DNA from: JACDER01 sp963842575
GTDB lineage: Bacteria > Actinomycetota > Thermoleophilia > Gaiellales > Gaiellaceae
Direction: 5' to 3'
Length of the DNA: 64,000 nt
Assembly (NCBI GenBank): GCA_963842575.1
Contig: CAWJGS010000002.1
Location: 124,001-188,000, forward strand
Shown here piece after piece: positions 27,448-36,070 of this stretch. Position 1 is the first letter of the stretch. Each line of letters begins with the position of its first letter. The position numbers were made by a program, and so were the translations under genes. Under the pieces are notes generated by a model. It had not been told where the DNA came from. It made no database searches and saw only the letters and a program-made list of their open reading frames with translations.

Positions 27448-28298
27448 GCCACGACGAAGTGAACTGGCCGCTTCATCTCTTCCGAGTCGCACGTGAGGAA
27501 CATCGGCTCACCGACGACGGGCGTCACCTCGAGCTCGTGAATCTCGCCGGCCGCCTGGAACGTTACGACTGAGCCGAGCTCACCGATGAGCTGAACGTCC
27601 TCGAATCCGGTGAGGCCGGTGCGGTCTCGTACCGCGCGCTCGGCCGCCTGAACCCGCATCGAGTACGCGGCGCGGCCGCGGTAGCAGTCGAGGTAGATCC
27701 GACCGGCGAGGTAGTGGTCGAGCAGCGGAGCGACATCACCGAGCCCAACTCGCCCGAAGTACAGCCCTTCGGGAAAGCAGACGAGGTTGCCGGCGAAGCG
27801 GTCGCCGCCGACGTGCGTGCATTGCCAGACCCATTCGGGATCGGACTGGTCGCGCAGCGCGTCGTACAGCGGGCGGCCGAACTTCGCGCAACACGGGTCG
27901 CGCTTGCCGTGTGTGCAAACGGCGAACAGCGGCTCGCCCACCTTCTGCCCGCGGTCGGCTCCGAAGAGGTCGAGGCCGACGAGCTCCTCGTGCACGTCGA
28001 GGTCGAGACGGTGAAGGGTCTGCTCGCCTTCGGCGGTCGTAGCCGTATAGCACGCGACGCCGTGCCGCTCCTGGCGCGGCCGGCGGATGAAGAGCAGCTT
28101 CGAGCGCGGGCGAGAGAGCTGCTCGGCCAGGTGCGCCTTGACGGAAGGGTCGAGCATGCTGCCCTGGAGCGGCTCGGGGCCCCAGACGCCGCGGTACTCG
28201 AGCAGGATCCAGTTGTCGACGCGACTTGCCGTCGCGCCGAGCGGCTCGCCGAGGCCGGCCGAGACCTCCGCGCAGAGCGGCCTACGAGTCGACGCCAT
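27444..28298 (-). CDS. Sucrase/ferredoxin-like protein (Suc_Fer-like)
   Basis: A 284-residue protein from ATG 28298 with the family pattern: LLFIRRPRQERHGVA, then FAVCTHGKRDPCCAKFGRP (thioredoxin-like ferredoxin fold with CxxxxKxDxCC), WVWQCTHVGGDRFAGNLVCFPEG, and GRIYLDCYRGRAAYSMRVQ. The Cys pattern suits a [2Fe-2S] centre. Biochemical role unknown in bacteria. It overlaps the biotin carboxylase gene by 17 bases, so the two may be cotranscribed. Confidence 0.85.
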   Translation of the reverse strand: MASTRRPLCAEVSAGLGEPLGATASRVDNWILLEYRGVWGPEPLQGSMLDPSVKAHLAEQLSRPRSKLLFIRRPRQERHGVACYTATTAEGEQTLHRLDLDVHEELVGLDLFGADRGQKVGEPLFAVCTHGKRDPCCAKFGRPLYDALRDQSDPEWVWQCTHVGGDRFAGNLVCFPEGLYFGRVGLGDVAPLLDHYLAGRIYLDCYRGRAAYSMRVQAAERAVRDRTGLTGFEDVQLIGELGSVVTFQAAGEIHELEVTPVVGEPMFLTCDSEEMKRPVHFVVA

Positions 28299-30048
28299 CC
28301 TGCGTGACGACGCAGATGACCTGCCCGGCGCTGACCGCCTGGCCCGGCGCGACCGACAGCTCCGAGACCACGCCGTCGCGGTGCGCACTGATCTCGTTCT
28401 CCATCTTCATCGCCTCGACGATGCAGATCACCTGTCCAGCCTCGACCTCGTCGCCGTCCGCGACCTCGACGGCCAGCACCGTCCCCTGCATGGGGCTGGT
28501 GACCGCGTCGCGCGCGTGTCCCCCGTGCCCACCGTGCCCTCGCTCGCGGCGACGCCGGACGAGCTCCTTGTACTGCGGCTCGGGGACGAGAACGCGCACC
28601 TCGTAGCGGCGGCCGTCCAGCTCGACCAGCGAGACGCGCGTGTCTACGCGACCGTTCGCGGTCGCCGGCGAACGCGCCGGCTCGAGCTCCTCCGCCTGCC
28701 TCGCCAGCAGCTCCGACTCGACCAGGCCGAAGCACGTCTCCCCGTCGACGAAGCACTGGTGCGAGAGAAGCGCGCGGTGGAAGCCGATCAGCGTCTTCGG
28801 CCCGTCGATCACGTACTCCTCGAGGGCGCGCAGCATCCGCCGGCGCGCGTGCTCGCGGTCGAGCCCGTGGACGATCACCTTGGCGATCAGCGGGTCGTAG
28901 GTGCCGGAGACCTCGGATCCCTCGGCCACGCCCGAGTCGACACGCACGCCGGGGCCGGCAGGCTCGCGGTAGGTCGTGATGAGGCCGGGAGCCGGGAGGA
29001 AGCCGGCGGACGCGTCCTCGGCGTTGATGCGGCACTCGATCGCGTGCCCCTCGAAGCGGACGTCCTCTTGACGGAACGAGAGCGGCTCGCCCGCGGCGAT
29101 CAGCACCTGCTCGCGGACGAGGTCGAAACCCGTGACGAGCTCCGTCACCGGATGCTCGACCTGAATGCGGGTGTTCATCTCGAGGAAGAAGTACTCGCCC
29201 TCGCGGGAGAGGAGGCCCTCGATCGTCCCGGCGCTGCGGTAGCCGACGGCGCGCGCGGCATCCACGGCGATTGCGCCGATCCGCTCGCGCAGCTCGGGCG
29301 AGACCGCCGGCGACGGCGTCTCCTCGACCAGCTTCTGGTGGCGCCGCTGGATCGTGCAGTCGCGCTCGCCGAGGTGGACGACATTCCCGTGTGCGTCCGC
29401 GAGGACCTGCACCTCGACGTGCCGCGGATCCTCGAGGAACCGCTCTACGTACACCGTCGGGTCGGCGAAGTACGCCTCGCCCTCGCGCCGTGCCGAGGCG
29501 AAGGCACGCTCGACCTCGTCTGGCGATCGCGCCACCTTGAGGCCCTTCCCGCCGCCCCCGGCCGCCGCCTTGATCGCGAGGGGGTAGCCGATCTCTTCGG
29601 CCAGCGCGCGAGTCTCGTCCGCGGTCTCGACCGGCTCCGTCGTCCCGGGGATGATCGGCACGCCGGCCGCCTTCATCCGCTCCCGCGCCTCCACCTTCGA
29701 CCCCATGGCCTCGATCGCCTCCGGCGGCGGCCCGACCCAGACGATGCCCGCTTCCGCGCACGCGCGCGCGAACGCCGCGTTCTCGGCGAGGAAGCCGTAG
29801 CCGGGGTGGATCGCTTCCGCGCCGGCACGTTGTGCCGTCTCGAGGATGCGGTCCGTGCGCAGGTAGCTCTCCGCCGCGGGAGGCGGTCCGATCAGGAACG
29901 CTTCGTCCGCGTACTCGACGTGCAGCGAGCCGCGATCGGCCTCGGAGTAGACCGCGACGGTGCCGATCCCCAGCTCGCGCAGGGTGCGGAACACGCGGAT
30001 CGCGATCTCGCCGCGGTTGGCGACCAGGACTTTCGAAAACGGCGGCAT
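28282..30048 (-). CDS. Acyl-CoA carboxylase alpha subunit (biotin carboxylase + BCCP)
   Basis: A 588-residue protein: biotin-carboxylase domain (MPPFSKVLVANRGEIAIRVF, AIHPGYGFLAENAAFARA, KAAAGGGGKGLKVA, EMNTRIQVEHPVTELVTGFD) followed by a C-terminal biotinyl domain with the lysine in VEAMKMENEISAHRDG near residue 555. It carboxylates biotin with ATP and bicarbonate for the partner transferase. The transferase subunit lies at 33.2-34.8 kb on the same strand, with other genes between, so they are probably separate transcripts. Substrate is acetyl-, propionyl- or other acyl-CoA. Confidence 0.92.
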   Translation of the reverse strand: MPPFSKVLVANRGEIAIRVFRTLRELGIGTVAVYSEADRGSLHVEYADEAFLIGPPPAAESYLRTDRILETAQRAGAEAIHPGYGFLAENAAFARACAEAGIVWVGPPPEAIEAMGSKVEARERMKAAGVPIIPGTTEPVETADETRALAEEIGYPLAIKAAAGGGGKGLKVARSPDEVERAFASARREGEAYFADPTVYVERFLEDPRHVEVQVLADAHGNVVHLGERDCTIQRRHQKLVEETPSPAVSPELRERIGAIAVDAARAVGYRSAGTIEGLLSREGEYFFLEMNTRIQVEHPVTELVTGFDLVREQVLIAAGEPLSFRQEDVRFEGHAIECRINAEDASAGFLPAPGLITTYREPAGPGVRVDSGVAEGSEVSGTYDPLIAKVIVHGLDREHARRRMLRALEEYVIDGPKTLIGFHRALLSHQCFVDGETCFGLVESELLARQAEELEPARSPATANGRVDTRVSLVELDGRRYEVRVLVPEPQYKELVRRRRERGHGGHGGHARDAVTSPMQGTVLAVEVADGDEVEAGQVICIVEAMKMENEISAHRDGVVSELSVAPGQAVSAGQVICVVTQDGVDS

Positions 30049-30070
30049 GCGGACGTATTCTCCCTACGAA

Positions 30071-30613
30071 ATGTCCTTTGCCGACCAGCTCACGCTTGCG
30101 CGCATCGCGGCGGTGCCGTTCGTCGTCCTCCTCTACGCCGTGGACTTCCACGGCCACAACTACTGGGCGACGGCGCTCTTCGTGCTCGCGATGACGACCG
30201 ACTGGTTCGACGGCCGGGTCGCGCGGCGGTACGGGAGGACGTCCCAGCTCGGCTCGCTGCTCGACCCGGTGGCGGACAAGATCCTCGTCATCTCCGTGCT
30301 CGTCGTCCTCATCGACCAGGGCGTCTTTCCCGGTTGGATGGTCGCGGCGATCGTCGCCCGCGAGTTCCTCGTCTCGGGTCTGCGGCTGGCCGCAATCGAG
30401 CGTGGCGTGGTGATGCATGCGCGCGACCTCGGGAAGCTGAAGACGTGGTCGCAGGCGCTGGCAGCGGCGATCGGAGGCTTCGCCGCGGCGGGGGCGTGGG
30501 GTGATCGGATCGCCTGGTGGGCGCTGCTCGTGGCCCTCGTGCTGACGTGGGTGTCGGGCCTGGATTACGCGCGCGTCGCGCCGAAGCTCTTGCGCGGCCG
30601 GGCACCCGCGTAG
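30071..30613 (+). CDS. pgsA: CDP-diacylglycerol-glycerol-3-phosphate 3-phosphatidyltransferase family
   Basis: A 180-residue membrane protein from ATG 30071 with the CDP-alcohol phosphatidyltransferase signature DWFDGRVARRYGRTSQLGSL followed by LDPVADK (D-x2-D-G-x2-A-R-x8-G-x3-D-x3-D) near residue 55 and about five to six helices. It makes phosphatidylglycerol phosphate. An alternative start at ATG 30047 would overlap the carboxylase start. It is divergent from the biotin carboxylase gene. PgsA is favoured over cardiolipin-type members by length and motif. Confidence 0.85.
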   Translation: MSFADQLTLARIAAVPFVVLLYAVDFHGHNYWATALFVLAMTTDWFDGRVARRYGRTSQLGSLLDPVADKILVISVLVVLIDQGVFPGWMVAAIVAREFLVSGLRLAAIERGVVMHARDLGKLKTWSQALAAAIGGFAAAGAWGDRIAWWALLVALVLTWVSGLDYARVAPKLLRGRAPA

Positions 30614-30759
30614 GGCTCGATTGCCTCACGCAGTCCCGCCTTCCTCCACGCGCTCGCGTACGCCGCCGGCACATTTCCCCGGCCCAGCAACCGGCGGAGC
30701 GCGACCTCGATCGCCTCTCGCTCCTCCGCCTCCGGCTGCGGCGTGATTTCGACGTCCAT
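30565..30759 (-). CDS. Small protein, 64 residues, possibly AccE/epsilon-like
   Basis: DVEITPQPEAEEREAIEVAL followed by RRLLGRGNVPAAYASAWRKA reads as an acidic N-terminus, a helix and an SAWRKAGLRE motif. Actinobacterial acyl-CoA carboxylase epsilon subunits are small proteins of this style, and it lies close to the carboxylase genes, but this identification is weak. It converges with pgsA and overlaps it by 49 bases. Confidence 0.45.
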   Translation of the reverse strand: MDVEITPQPEAEEREAIEVALRRLLGRGNVPAAYASAWRKAGLREAIEPYAGARPRKSFGATRA

Positions 30760-30785
30760 CCGCGGCGAAGCCTAGAACTTCCTGC

Positions 30786-31589
30786 ATGACTGAGTGGTCG
30801 CGGAAGCTGATCGACTCCTCGGGCTACGACCGGGCCGGCTTCGCGGAGGGATACGACCGGCACCGGCCCCGCCCGCCGGACGTGCTGCTCGAGACGCTCT
30901 GCCGCTATGCACGGGTCGAGCGGCCGGCGCTCGTGGTCGATCTCGGGTGCGGCACGGGCCTGTCCACCCGCGCGTGGAGCGGCCGCGCCGACCGCATCGT
31001 CGGCGTGGAGCCGAACCCGGCGATGCTCGCCTCGGCCGCCGAAGCCCCCGGCGTCGAGTACCGCGAGGCGTTCGCGCAGGCGACCGGCCTCGAGGACGGG
31101 GTCGCCGACATCGTCACCTGCTCGCAGTCGCTCCACTGGATGGATCCGCAGCCGACCTTCGCCGAGGCCGCGCGCGTGTTGCGGCCGGGCGGCGTGTTCG
31201 CGGCCTACGACTACGACTGGCCGCCCGTGATCGATCCCGAGGTGGACGAGGCCTACGACGCGTACCAGTGGCGCCGCGGCGAGATGCGGCGGAACCGCGG
31301 GATCCAGCGCGGCGTCGACCGCTGGGACAAGAGCGGCCACCTTCAGCGCATGCGCGAGAGCGGGCTCTTCCGCTTCTGCCGCGAGATCCTGTTGCACTCG
31401 ATCGAGGAGGGGGATGCCGACCGGGTAGTCGGCTTCGCCTACAGCCTCGGCCTGCCGGCCGCGGTCGACGACCCTGAGCTCGAGAAGGAGCTGCGCGTGG
31501 CCGAGCTGGAGGAGGTGGCCCGGAGGGTCCTCGGCGCCCGGACCGTGCCCTTCCTCTTCGGCTATCGCGTGCGCGCCGGCGTGCGCTGA
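30786..31589 (+). CDS. Class I SAM-dependent methyltransferase, 267 residues
   Basis: ATG 30786 gives a protein with motif I VVDLGCGTGLSTRAWSGRAD, GVEPNPAMLASA, then LEDGVADIVTCSQSLHWMDPQ and VLRPGGVFAAYDYDWPP. This is the BioC/UbiE-like fold with an active-site region HWMD as seen in the Methyltransf_11 group. Substrate unknown. It faces a 24-base palindrome and the PIN-domain gene. Confidence 0.85.
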   Translation: MTEWSRKLIDSSGYDRAGFAEGYDRHRPRPPDVLLETLCRYARVERPALVVDLGCGTGLSTRAWSGRADRIVGVEPNPAMLASAAEAPGVEYREAFAQATGLEDGVADIVTCSQSLHWMDPQPTFAEAARVLRPGGVFAAYDYDWPPVIDPEVDEAYDAYQWRRGEMRRNRGIQRGVDRWDKSGHLQRMRESGLFRFCREILLHSIEEGDADRVVGFAYSLGLPAAVDDPELEKELRVAELEEVARRVLGARTVPFLFGYRVRAGVR

Positions 31590-31640
31590 GGTCCGACACT
31601 TCCCCGGCGGCGCGGCCGCAGAAAGCGACCCCAACTGCCC

Positions 31641-31664
31641 CCAGGGGTCCCCCGGGACCCCTGG
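31641..31664. terminator. Perfect palindrome between convergent genes
   Basis: CCAGGGGTCCC, two bases, and its exact complement: an 11-bp stem. It sits between the methyltransferase stop and the minus-strand PIN gene and could end transcripts from both sides. No T run. The other 180 bases of this gap show nothing recognisable. Confidence 0.45.
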
Positions 31665-31796
31665 AGACACGTTATCCGCCGTCGACGTACGTGTCTGTGG
31701 CGGCTTCGTAACGCTTCACCCACCCGCCGCAGGTGAAAGCCCAATTCACGTCTACCGGCCGCGCGGCGGCTGACGCAGATCAGCTCAGCGAATGGT

Positions 31797-32195
31797 TCAT
31801 TCCGCCAGCGCTTCGACCGTCGCCGTCTGCACGAGGCCGGAGACCGTGCGCGCCAGCTCGGCGTCGGACGTGACGAACGCGTCGGCCTGCAACTGCGTCA
31901 AGGCGACGTACTCGGCGTCGTACGTCGTCTCCCACCCCAGTTGCTCGGCCACCCTCCACGCCGTCCGCTGGAGCACCTTGTCGCCGAGGAAGCGCACCTT
32001 GAGGGAATTGATGCGGGTGACCCGCTCGATCCCCTCGGCCGCGGAGATCTCTCCGCGGCGGGCCGCCTGGTAGACGTTCGCCAGCGCCTGGGAACGAACG
32101 AGAGTCGGAGCGAGCAGCGTGTGCTCGGCCCCGACCTCGATCTCGCCGGCGGCAACCCGGATCAGCGTGTCGCAGTCGACGACGAACCTTGTCAC
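31797..32195 (-). CDS. PIN-domain protein, VapC-like
   Basis: A 132-residue protein starting RFVVDCDTLIRVAAG, with acidic residues of the PIN metal site (VVDCDT, the mid-chain Glu region and TYDAEYVALTQLQADAFVTSDAEL). This matches VapC-type ribonucleases. A typical VapB antitoxin directly upstream is not visible (only 39 bases separate it from the cupin gene), so it may be a stand-alone PIN protein. Start ATG or GTG at 32195. Confidence 0.75.
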   Translation of the reverse strand: MTRFVVDCDTLIRVAAGEIEVGAEHTLLAPTLVRSQALANVYQAARRGEISAAEGIERVTRINSLKVRFLGDKVLQRTAWRVAEQLGWETTYDAEYVALTQLQADAFVTSDAELARTVSGLVQTATVEALAE

Positions 32196-32234
32196 GGGGA
32201 GGACGCTACACCCCCGGGCTCGCCCCGCGGACGG

Positions 32235-32582
32235 CTAAGCGGGTTCGCCCCCGACGAAGGTCTGCTCCAGCGTCCCCGACTCGTGGATCGAGACGACGAG
32301 CAGCGGGCGGTCGCCCGTATTGCGGAAGCCGTGCGGCGTCTCCGGGGGGACGACCAGGACTTGATCGGCGCGCAGCTCCACGACGGCGTCGCCGGCCGTC
32401 CAGCGGCCGCTCCCTTCGAGGACGATGAACGTCTCCGAGTACGGATGCACGTGGAGATCGACCGAGTTGCCCGGCGGCGTCCGTACGACGAAGAAGGAGA
32501 TGCCGACCCCGGCGCGGGGACGTCCCTCGAAGAGTGATGCGGTCGGGCTGAACTTCAGCTCGTCGAGATCGAAGATGTCCAC
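32235..32582 (-). CDS. Cupin-domain protein
   Basis: A 115-residue single-domain cupin from GTG 32582. Motif 1 is VDLHVHPYSETFIVLEGSGR (His-x-His, Glu) and motif 2 is VLVVPPETPHGFRN. It resembles mannose-6-phosphate-isomerase-like or dioxygenase-like small cupins. Nothing more specific can be said. It is divergent from the acetyltransferase. Confidence 0.8.
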   Translation of the reverse strand: MDIFDLDELKFSPTASLFEGRPRAGVGISFFVVRTPPGNSVDLHVHPYSETFIVLEGSGRWTAGDAVVELRADQVLVVPPETPHGFRNTGDRPLLVVSIHESGTLEQTFVGGEPA

Positions 32583-32639
32583 TGGTCGAAACGCTAGTCG
32601 ATCGACCCTAGGCAGCTTTGTCGTCGACAATGGACGGGC

Positions 32640-33197
32640 GTGGGCACCGTGCTGGAGACGAACCGGCTTACGCTTCGGCGGTTCGCTCCCGACGACGTCG
32701 AGCGGCTGGTCGAGCTTGACAGCGATCCGCTGGTGATGCTGTACATCACGGGCGGCCGCGTTACGCCGCGTGGCGAGATCGAGGAGCACGAACTGCCGGC
32801 ATTTCTCGCTCACTACGCACGGTGGCGCCGGTGGGGGTTCTTCGCGGCGGAGGAGAAGGCGACGCGAACGTTTCTCGGGTGGTTTCACCTGCGCCCGTCT
32901 GACGGCGACCCCGACGACGTGGTCGAGCTCGGCTACCGCCTCCGCAGGGCCGCGTGGGGCCAGGGGTACGCGAGCGAGGGTGCGCAGGCGCTTGTGGCCT
33001 ACGCATTCGCGTCGGGCGCGCGGCGCGTCTACGCGATGACGATGGTCGTGAATGTCGCCTCACGTCGGGTGCTGGAGAAGGCCGGACTGCGGTACGTGCG
33101 GACCTTCCACGCCGAGTGGCCGTACAAGATCGAGGGCGACGAGCAGGGCGATGTCGAGTACGCGCTGACGCAGGCAGAGTGGCGTAACCGCGAGTAG
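32640..33197 (+). CDS. GNAT-family N-acetyltransferase, RimJ/RimL-like
   Basis: GTG 32640 gives a 185-residue protein: LETNRLTLRRFAPDDVERLV, then the acetyl-CoA-binding AAWGQGYASEGAQALVAYAF (Q/RxxGxG/A) and NVASRRVLEKAGLRYVRTF. The pattern fits ribosomal-protein-alanine acetyltransferase-like enzymes; the substrate may be a small molecule or protein terminus. Confidence 0.88.
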   Translation: MGTVLETNRLTLRRFAPDDVERLVELDSDPLVMLYITGGRVTPRGEIEEHELPAFLAHYARWRRWGFFAAEEKATRTFLGWFHLRPSDGDPDDVVELGYRLRRAAWGQGYASEGAQALVAYAFASGARRVYAMTMVVNVASRRVLEKAGLRYVRTFHAEWPYKIEGDEQGDVEYALTQAEWRNRE

Positions 33198-33222
33198 CGT
33201 CGCCGCGAGTCGTCGGCGAGCG

Positions 33223-34788
33223 CTAGAGCGGGATGTTCCCGTGCTTACGCGGAGGCCGCGGCTCCCGCTTGGTGAGCGACGTCTCGAGCGCATCGATCAG
33301 CACCGGCCGCGTGCGCCGCGGCTCGATGACGTCGTCCACGTAGCCGCGCTCGGCGGCGACGTAGGGATTGGCGAAGCGGTCGCGGTAGTCCTCGATCAGC
33401 TCGGCGCGTCGCGCCTCAGCATCCTCGTTGTCCTCCAGCTCGCGGCGGAACACGATGTTCACCGCCCCTTCCGGCCCCATCACGGCCACTTCGGCCGTGG
33501 GCCACGCGAAGTTGAAGTCTGAGCGGATGTGCTTCGAGCTCATGACGTCGTACGCACCGCCGTACGCCTTGCGCGTGATCACCGTCAGCTTCGGCACGGT
33601 CGCCTCGGCATACGCGTACAAGAGCTTGGCGCCGTGGCGGATGATCCCGCCCCACTCCTGAGCTGTGCCCGGCAGGAACCCGGGCACGTCCACGAAGGTG
33701 ACGAGCGGGATGTTGAAGGCGTCACAGGTGCGGACGAAGCGTCCGGCTTTCACCGAGGAGTCGATGTCGAGCACGCCCGCGAGGGACCTCGGCTGGTTCC
33801 CCACGACGCCGACAGGGTGTCCGTTCAGCCGGGCGAACACGCACACGATGTTCTCGGCGAACCGCTCCTGGACTTCGAGGAATTCCCCGTCGTCCACAAC
33901 GCGCTGGATCACCTGTTTCATGTCATACGGCTTGGCAGGATCGTCGGGGATGAGCGTGTCGAGCTCGGCGTCCTCGCGGCCGGCGGGATCGGTCGGCTCC
34001 GAGTACGGCGGCGGGTCGAGATTGTTCTGCGGCAGGAAGGAGAGGAGGTAGCGCGCGTCCTCGAGGCAGGCCTCCTCGTCGGGTGAGACGAAGTGCGCGA
34101 CGCCCGACTTGGACGCGTGGGTGGCCGCGCCGCCCAGCTCCTCGAACGTGACTTCCTCCCCGGTCACCGTCTTCACCACGTCGGGCCCGGTGATGAACAT
34201 GTACGAGGTTCCCTCCACCATGAGGACGAAGTCGGTGATCGCCGGCGAGTAGACCGCGCCGCCCGCGCACGGGCCCATCACGAGTGAGATCTGCGGGATG
34301 ACCCCGGAGCACTGGACGTTCCGCCAGAAGATCTCCGCGTAGCCGGCGAGCGAGACAACGCCCTCCTGGATGCGCGCGCCACCCGAGTCGTTGATGCCGA
34401 TGACCGGGCAGCCCATCTTCGCCGCCAGGTCCATGACCTTGCAGATCTTCTCCGCGAAGACCTCGGACAGGCTCCCGCCGAACACGGTGAAGTCCTGGGA
34501 GAAGACGAAGACCTTGCGGCCGAAGATCGTCCCGTAGCCCGTGACGACCGCGTCGCCCCACGGGCGCTTCTCGAGCATCCCGAAGTTGGCCTCGCGGTGG
34601 CGGACGTACCGGTCGAGCTCGACGAACGAGCCGGGGTCGAGCAGCTTGAGGAGCCGTTCGCGCGCCAGGAGCTTCCCCTGCGAGCGGTGCTTCTCGACCG
34701 CGCGGCCCGTGCCCGCGTGGAGCGCCTCGTCACGGAGCTTGCCGAGGAGCTCGAGCTTGTCGCCGGTGCCGTGGCCGGTGTCCGTCAC
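33223..34788 (-). CDS. Acyl-CoA carboxylase carboxyltransferase (beta) subunit
   Basis: A 521-residue crotonase-fold protein with SQDFTVFGGSLSEVFAEKI, GINDSGGARIQEGVVSLAG, SLVMGPCAGGAVYSPAITDF and the C-terminal AKLLYAYAEATVPKLTVITR and AYGGAYDVMSSKHIRSDF segments of propionyl-/acetyl-CoA carboxylase beta chains. It transfers CO2 from biotin of the alpha subunit to acyl-CoA. Likely substrates are propionyl- and acetyl-CoA. Start GTG 34788. It is divergent from the MFS gene across 37 bases. Confidence 0.93.
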   Translation of the reverse strand: MTDTGHGTGDKLELLGKLRDEALHAGTGRAVEKHRSQGKLLARERLLKLLDPGSFVELDRYVRHREANFGMLEKRPWGDAVVTGYGTIFGRKVFVFSQDFTVFGGSLSEVFAEKICKVMDLAAKMGCPVIGINDSGGARIQEGVVSLAGYAEIFWRNVQCSGVIPQISLVMGPCAGGAVYSPAITDFVLMVEGTSYMFITGPDVVKTVTGEEVTFEELGGAATHASKSGVAHFVSPDEEACLEDARYLLSFLPQNNLDPPPYSEPTDPAGREDAELDTLIPDDPAKPYDMKQVIQRVVDDGEFLEVQERFAENIVCVFARLNGHPVGVVGNQPRSLAGVLDIDSSVKAGRFVRTCDAFNIPLVTFVDVPGFLPGTAQEWGGIIRHGAKLLYAYAEATVPKLTVITRKAYGGAYDVMSSKHIRSDFNFAWPTAEVAVMGPEGAVNIVFRRELEDNEDAEARRAELIEDYRDRFANPYVAAERGYVDDVIEPRRTRPVLIDALETSLTKREPRPPRKHGNIPL

Positions 34789-34825
34789 GGCCGGAGCCTA
34801 ACCGGGCCGCTGCTAGGTTCGCGTT

Positions 34826-36070
34826 GTGCGCGACCGGCTGCCTCCGGCGCTCAGGGAGCGCGAGTTCTCGCTGCTGTGGGTGACGAACATCGTCGCCGGG
34901 CTGGCGACGCAGATGATCCTCGTCGCCGTCGGGTGGCAGGTGTACGCGATCCACCGCAACCCGCTCGACCTCGGTTTGATCGGGCTGGTCGAGTTCGTCC
35001 CGCTTCTCCTCCTGGCCCTCCCGGCCGGTCAGCTCGCGGACGTCGTCCCGCGGCGCGCCATCGTCGCCGTGTCGCTCGGGATGGAGGTCGGGATCGCGCT
35101 CCTCCTGCTCGGAGTGACCGTGTCGGGCGGGCGGACGCTCTGGCCGTACCTCGCTCTCGCGGCTGCGAGCGGCGTGGCCGCCGGGATCTCGGCGCCGGCG
35201 CTGCGCTCGCTCCTTCCCGAGCTCGTGCCGGCGGAGATGATGGCCGGGGCGATGGCCCTGCGCTCGGTGGGCTGGCAGATCTCCGTGGTCGCCGGCCCGG
35301 CCGTCGGCGGCCTCGTGTTCGAGATCTCGCCGAAGTTGCTGTACGCCCTGTCCGCGGGGTTGTTCGTGGCGGGGCTCGGCTGCGTGCTGGGGCTGCGCAA
35401 GCGTCCGGCGGCGAGCACCGGAGGACGCGCGCCCGGCTGGCAGAGCCTGATCGAGGGCGTCCGCTTCCTGCGCCGCACGCCCATGGTGCTCGGCGCGATC
35501 CTGCTCGACCTCTTCGCAGTGCTGTTCGGCGGAGCAATCGCGCTCGCGCCCGTGTTCGCGCGCTCGATCCTGCACGTCGGGCCGGTGGGCCTCGGGGCCC
35601 TGCGGACGGCGCCGGCCGTCGGCGCCCTCCTGGCGGCCCTGATGCTGACCCGCCGGCCGCTGCGCACCGGCGCCGGGCCGACGCTGCTCGTCGTCGTGGC
35701 GCTATTCGGGGTGTGCATGGTCGTCTTCGGCCTCTCGAAGTGGCTCCCCCTGTCGCTCGCGGCGCTGGCGGTGGCCGGCTTCGTGGACATGATCAGCGTC
35801 AACATCCGCTCGACCACGATCGCGCTCGTCACGCCGAACGAGCTGCGCGGGCGGGTGACGGCCGTCGAGATGGTCTTCATCAGCGCGTCGAACGAGCTGG
35901 GCGCGTTCGAGTCGGGCGTCGTCGCGCGGTTATTCGGGACGGTCACCTCGGTCGTCGCAGGCGGGGTCGCCACGATTGGGATAGCCCTGTCGTGGACGAG
36001 GCTGTTCCCCTCGCTCGCCCACCTGGGACGACTGGAGGATCTCCGGCCCGAGCCGGTTAGAGTCGCCTGA
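34826..36070 (+). CDS. MFS transporter (EntS/MFS_3-like)
   Basis: A 414-residue permease with about 12 hydrophobic helices (REREFSLLWVTNIVAGLATQ at the start, PLLLLALPAGQLADVVPRRA, GMEVGIALLLLGVTV). The loop between helices 2 and 3 (GQLADVVPRR) matches the MFS motif A. This group exports siderophores, drugs or sugars. Start GTG 34826. Its stop overlaps the next ATG (TGATG), so it is coupled to the Cys/Met-type enzyme. Confidence 0.85.
   Translation: MRDRLPPALREREFSLLWVTNIVAGLATQMILVAVGWQVYAIHRNPLDLGLIGLVEFVPLLLLALPAGQLADVVPRRAIVAVSLGMEVGIALLLLGVTVSGGRTLWPYLALAAASGVAAGISAPALRSLLPELVPAEMMAGAMALRSVGWQISVVAGPAVGGLVFEISPKLLYALSAGLFVAGLGCVLGLRKRPAASTGGRAPGWQSLIEGVRFLRRTPMVLGAILLDLFAVLFGGAIALAPVFARSILHVGPVGLGALRTAPAVGALLAALMLTRRPLRTGAGPTLLVVVALFGVCMVVFGLSKWLPLSLAALAVAGFVDMISVNIRSTTIALVTPNELRGRVTAVEMVFISASNELGAFESGVVARLFGTVTSVVAGGVATIGIALSWTRLFPSLAHLGRLEDLRPEPVRVA

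Noticed and set aside
27563..30418. Very long minus-strand ORF of 951 residues overlapping pgsA, the carboxylase and the Suc_Fer gene
   Set aside because: Reads as Arg/Ala/Gly-rich shadow of three well-supported genes; its only sensible residues come from the other frames.
31797..32195. Complete VapBC toxin-antitoxin pair
   Set aside because: No antitoxin-sized ORF with a DNA-binding fold is present directly upstream; the cupin gene begins there.
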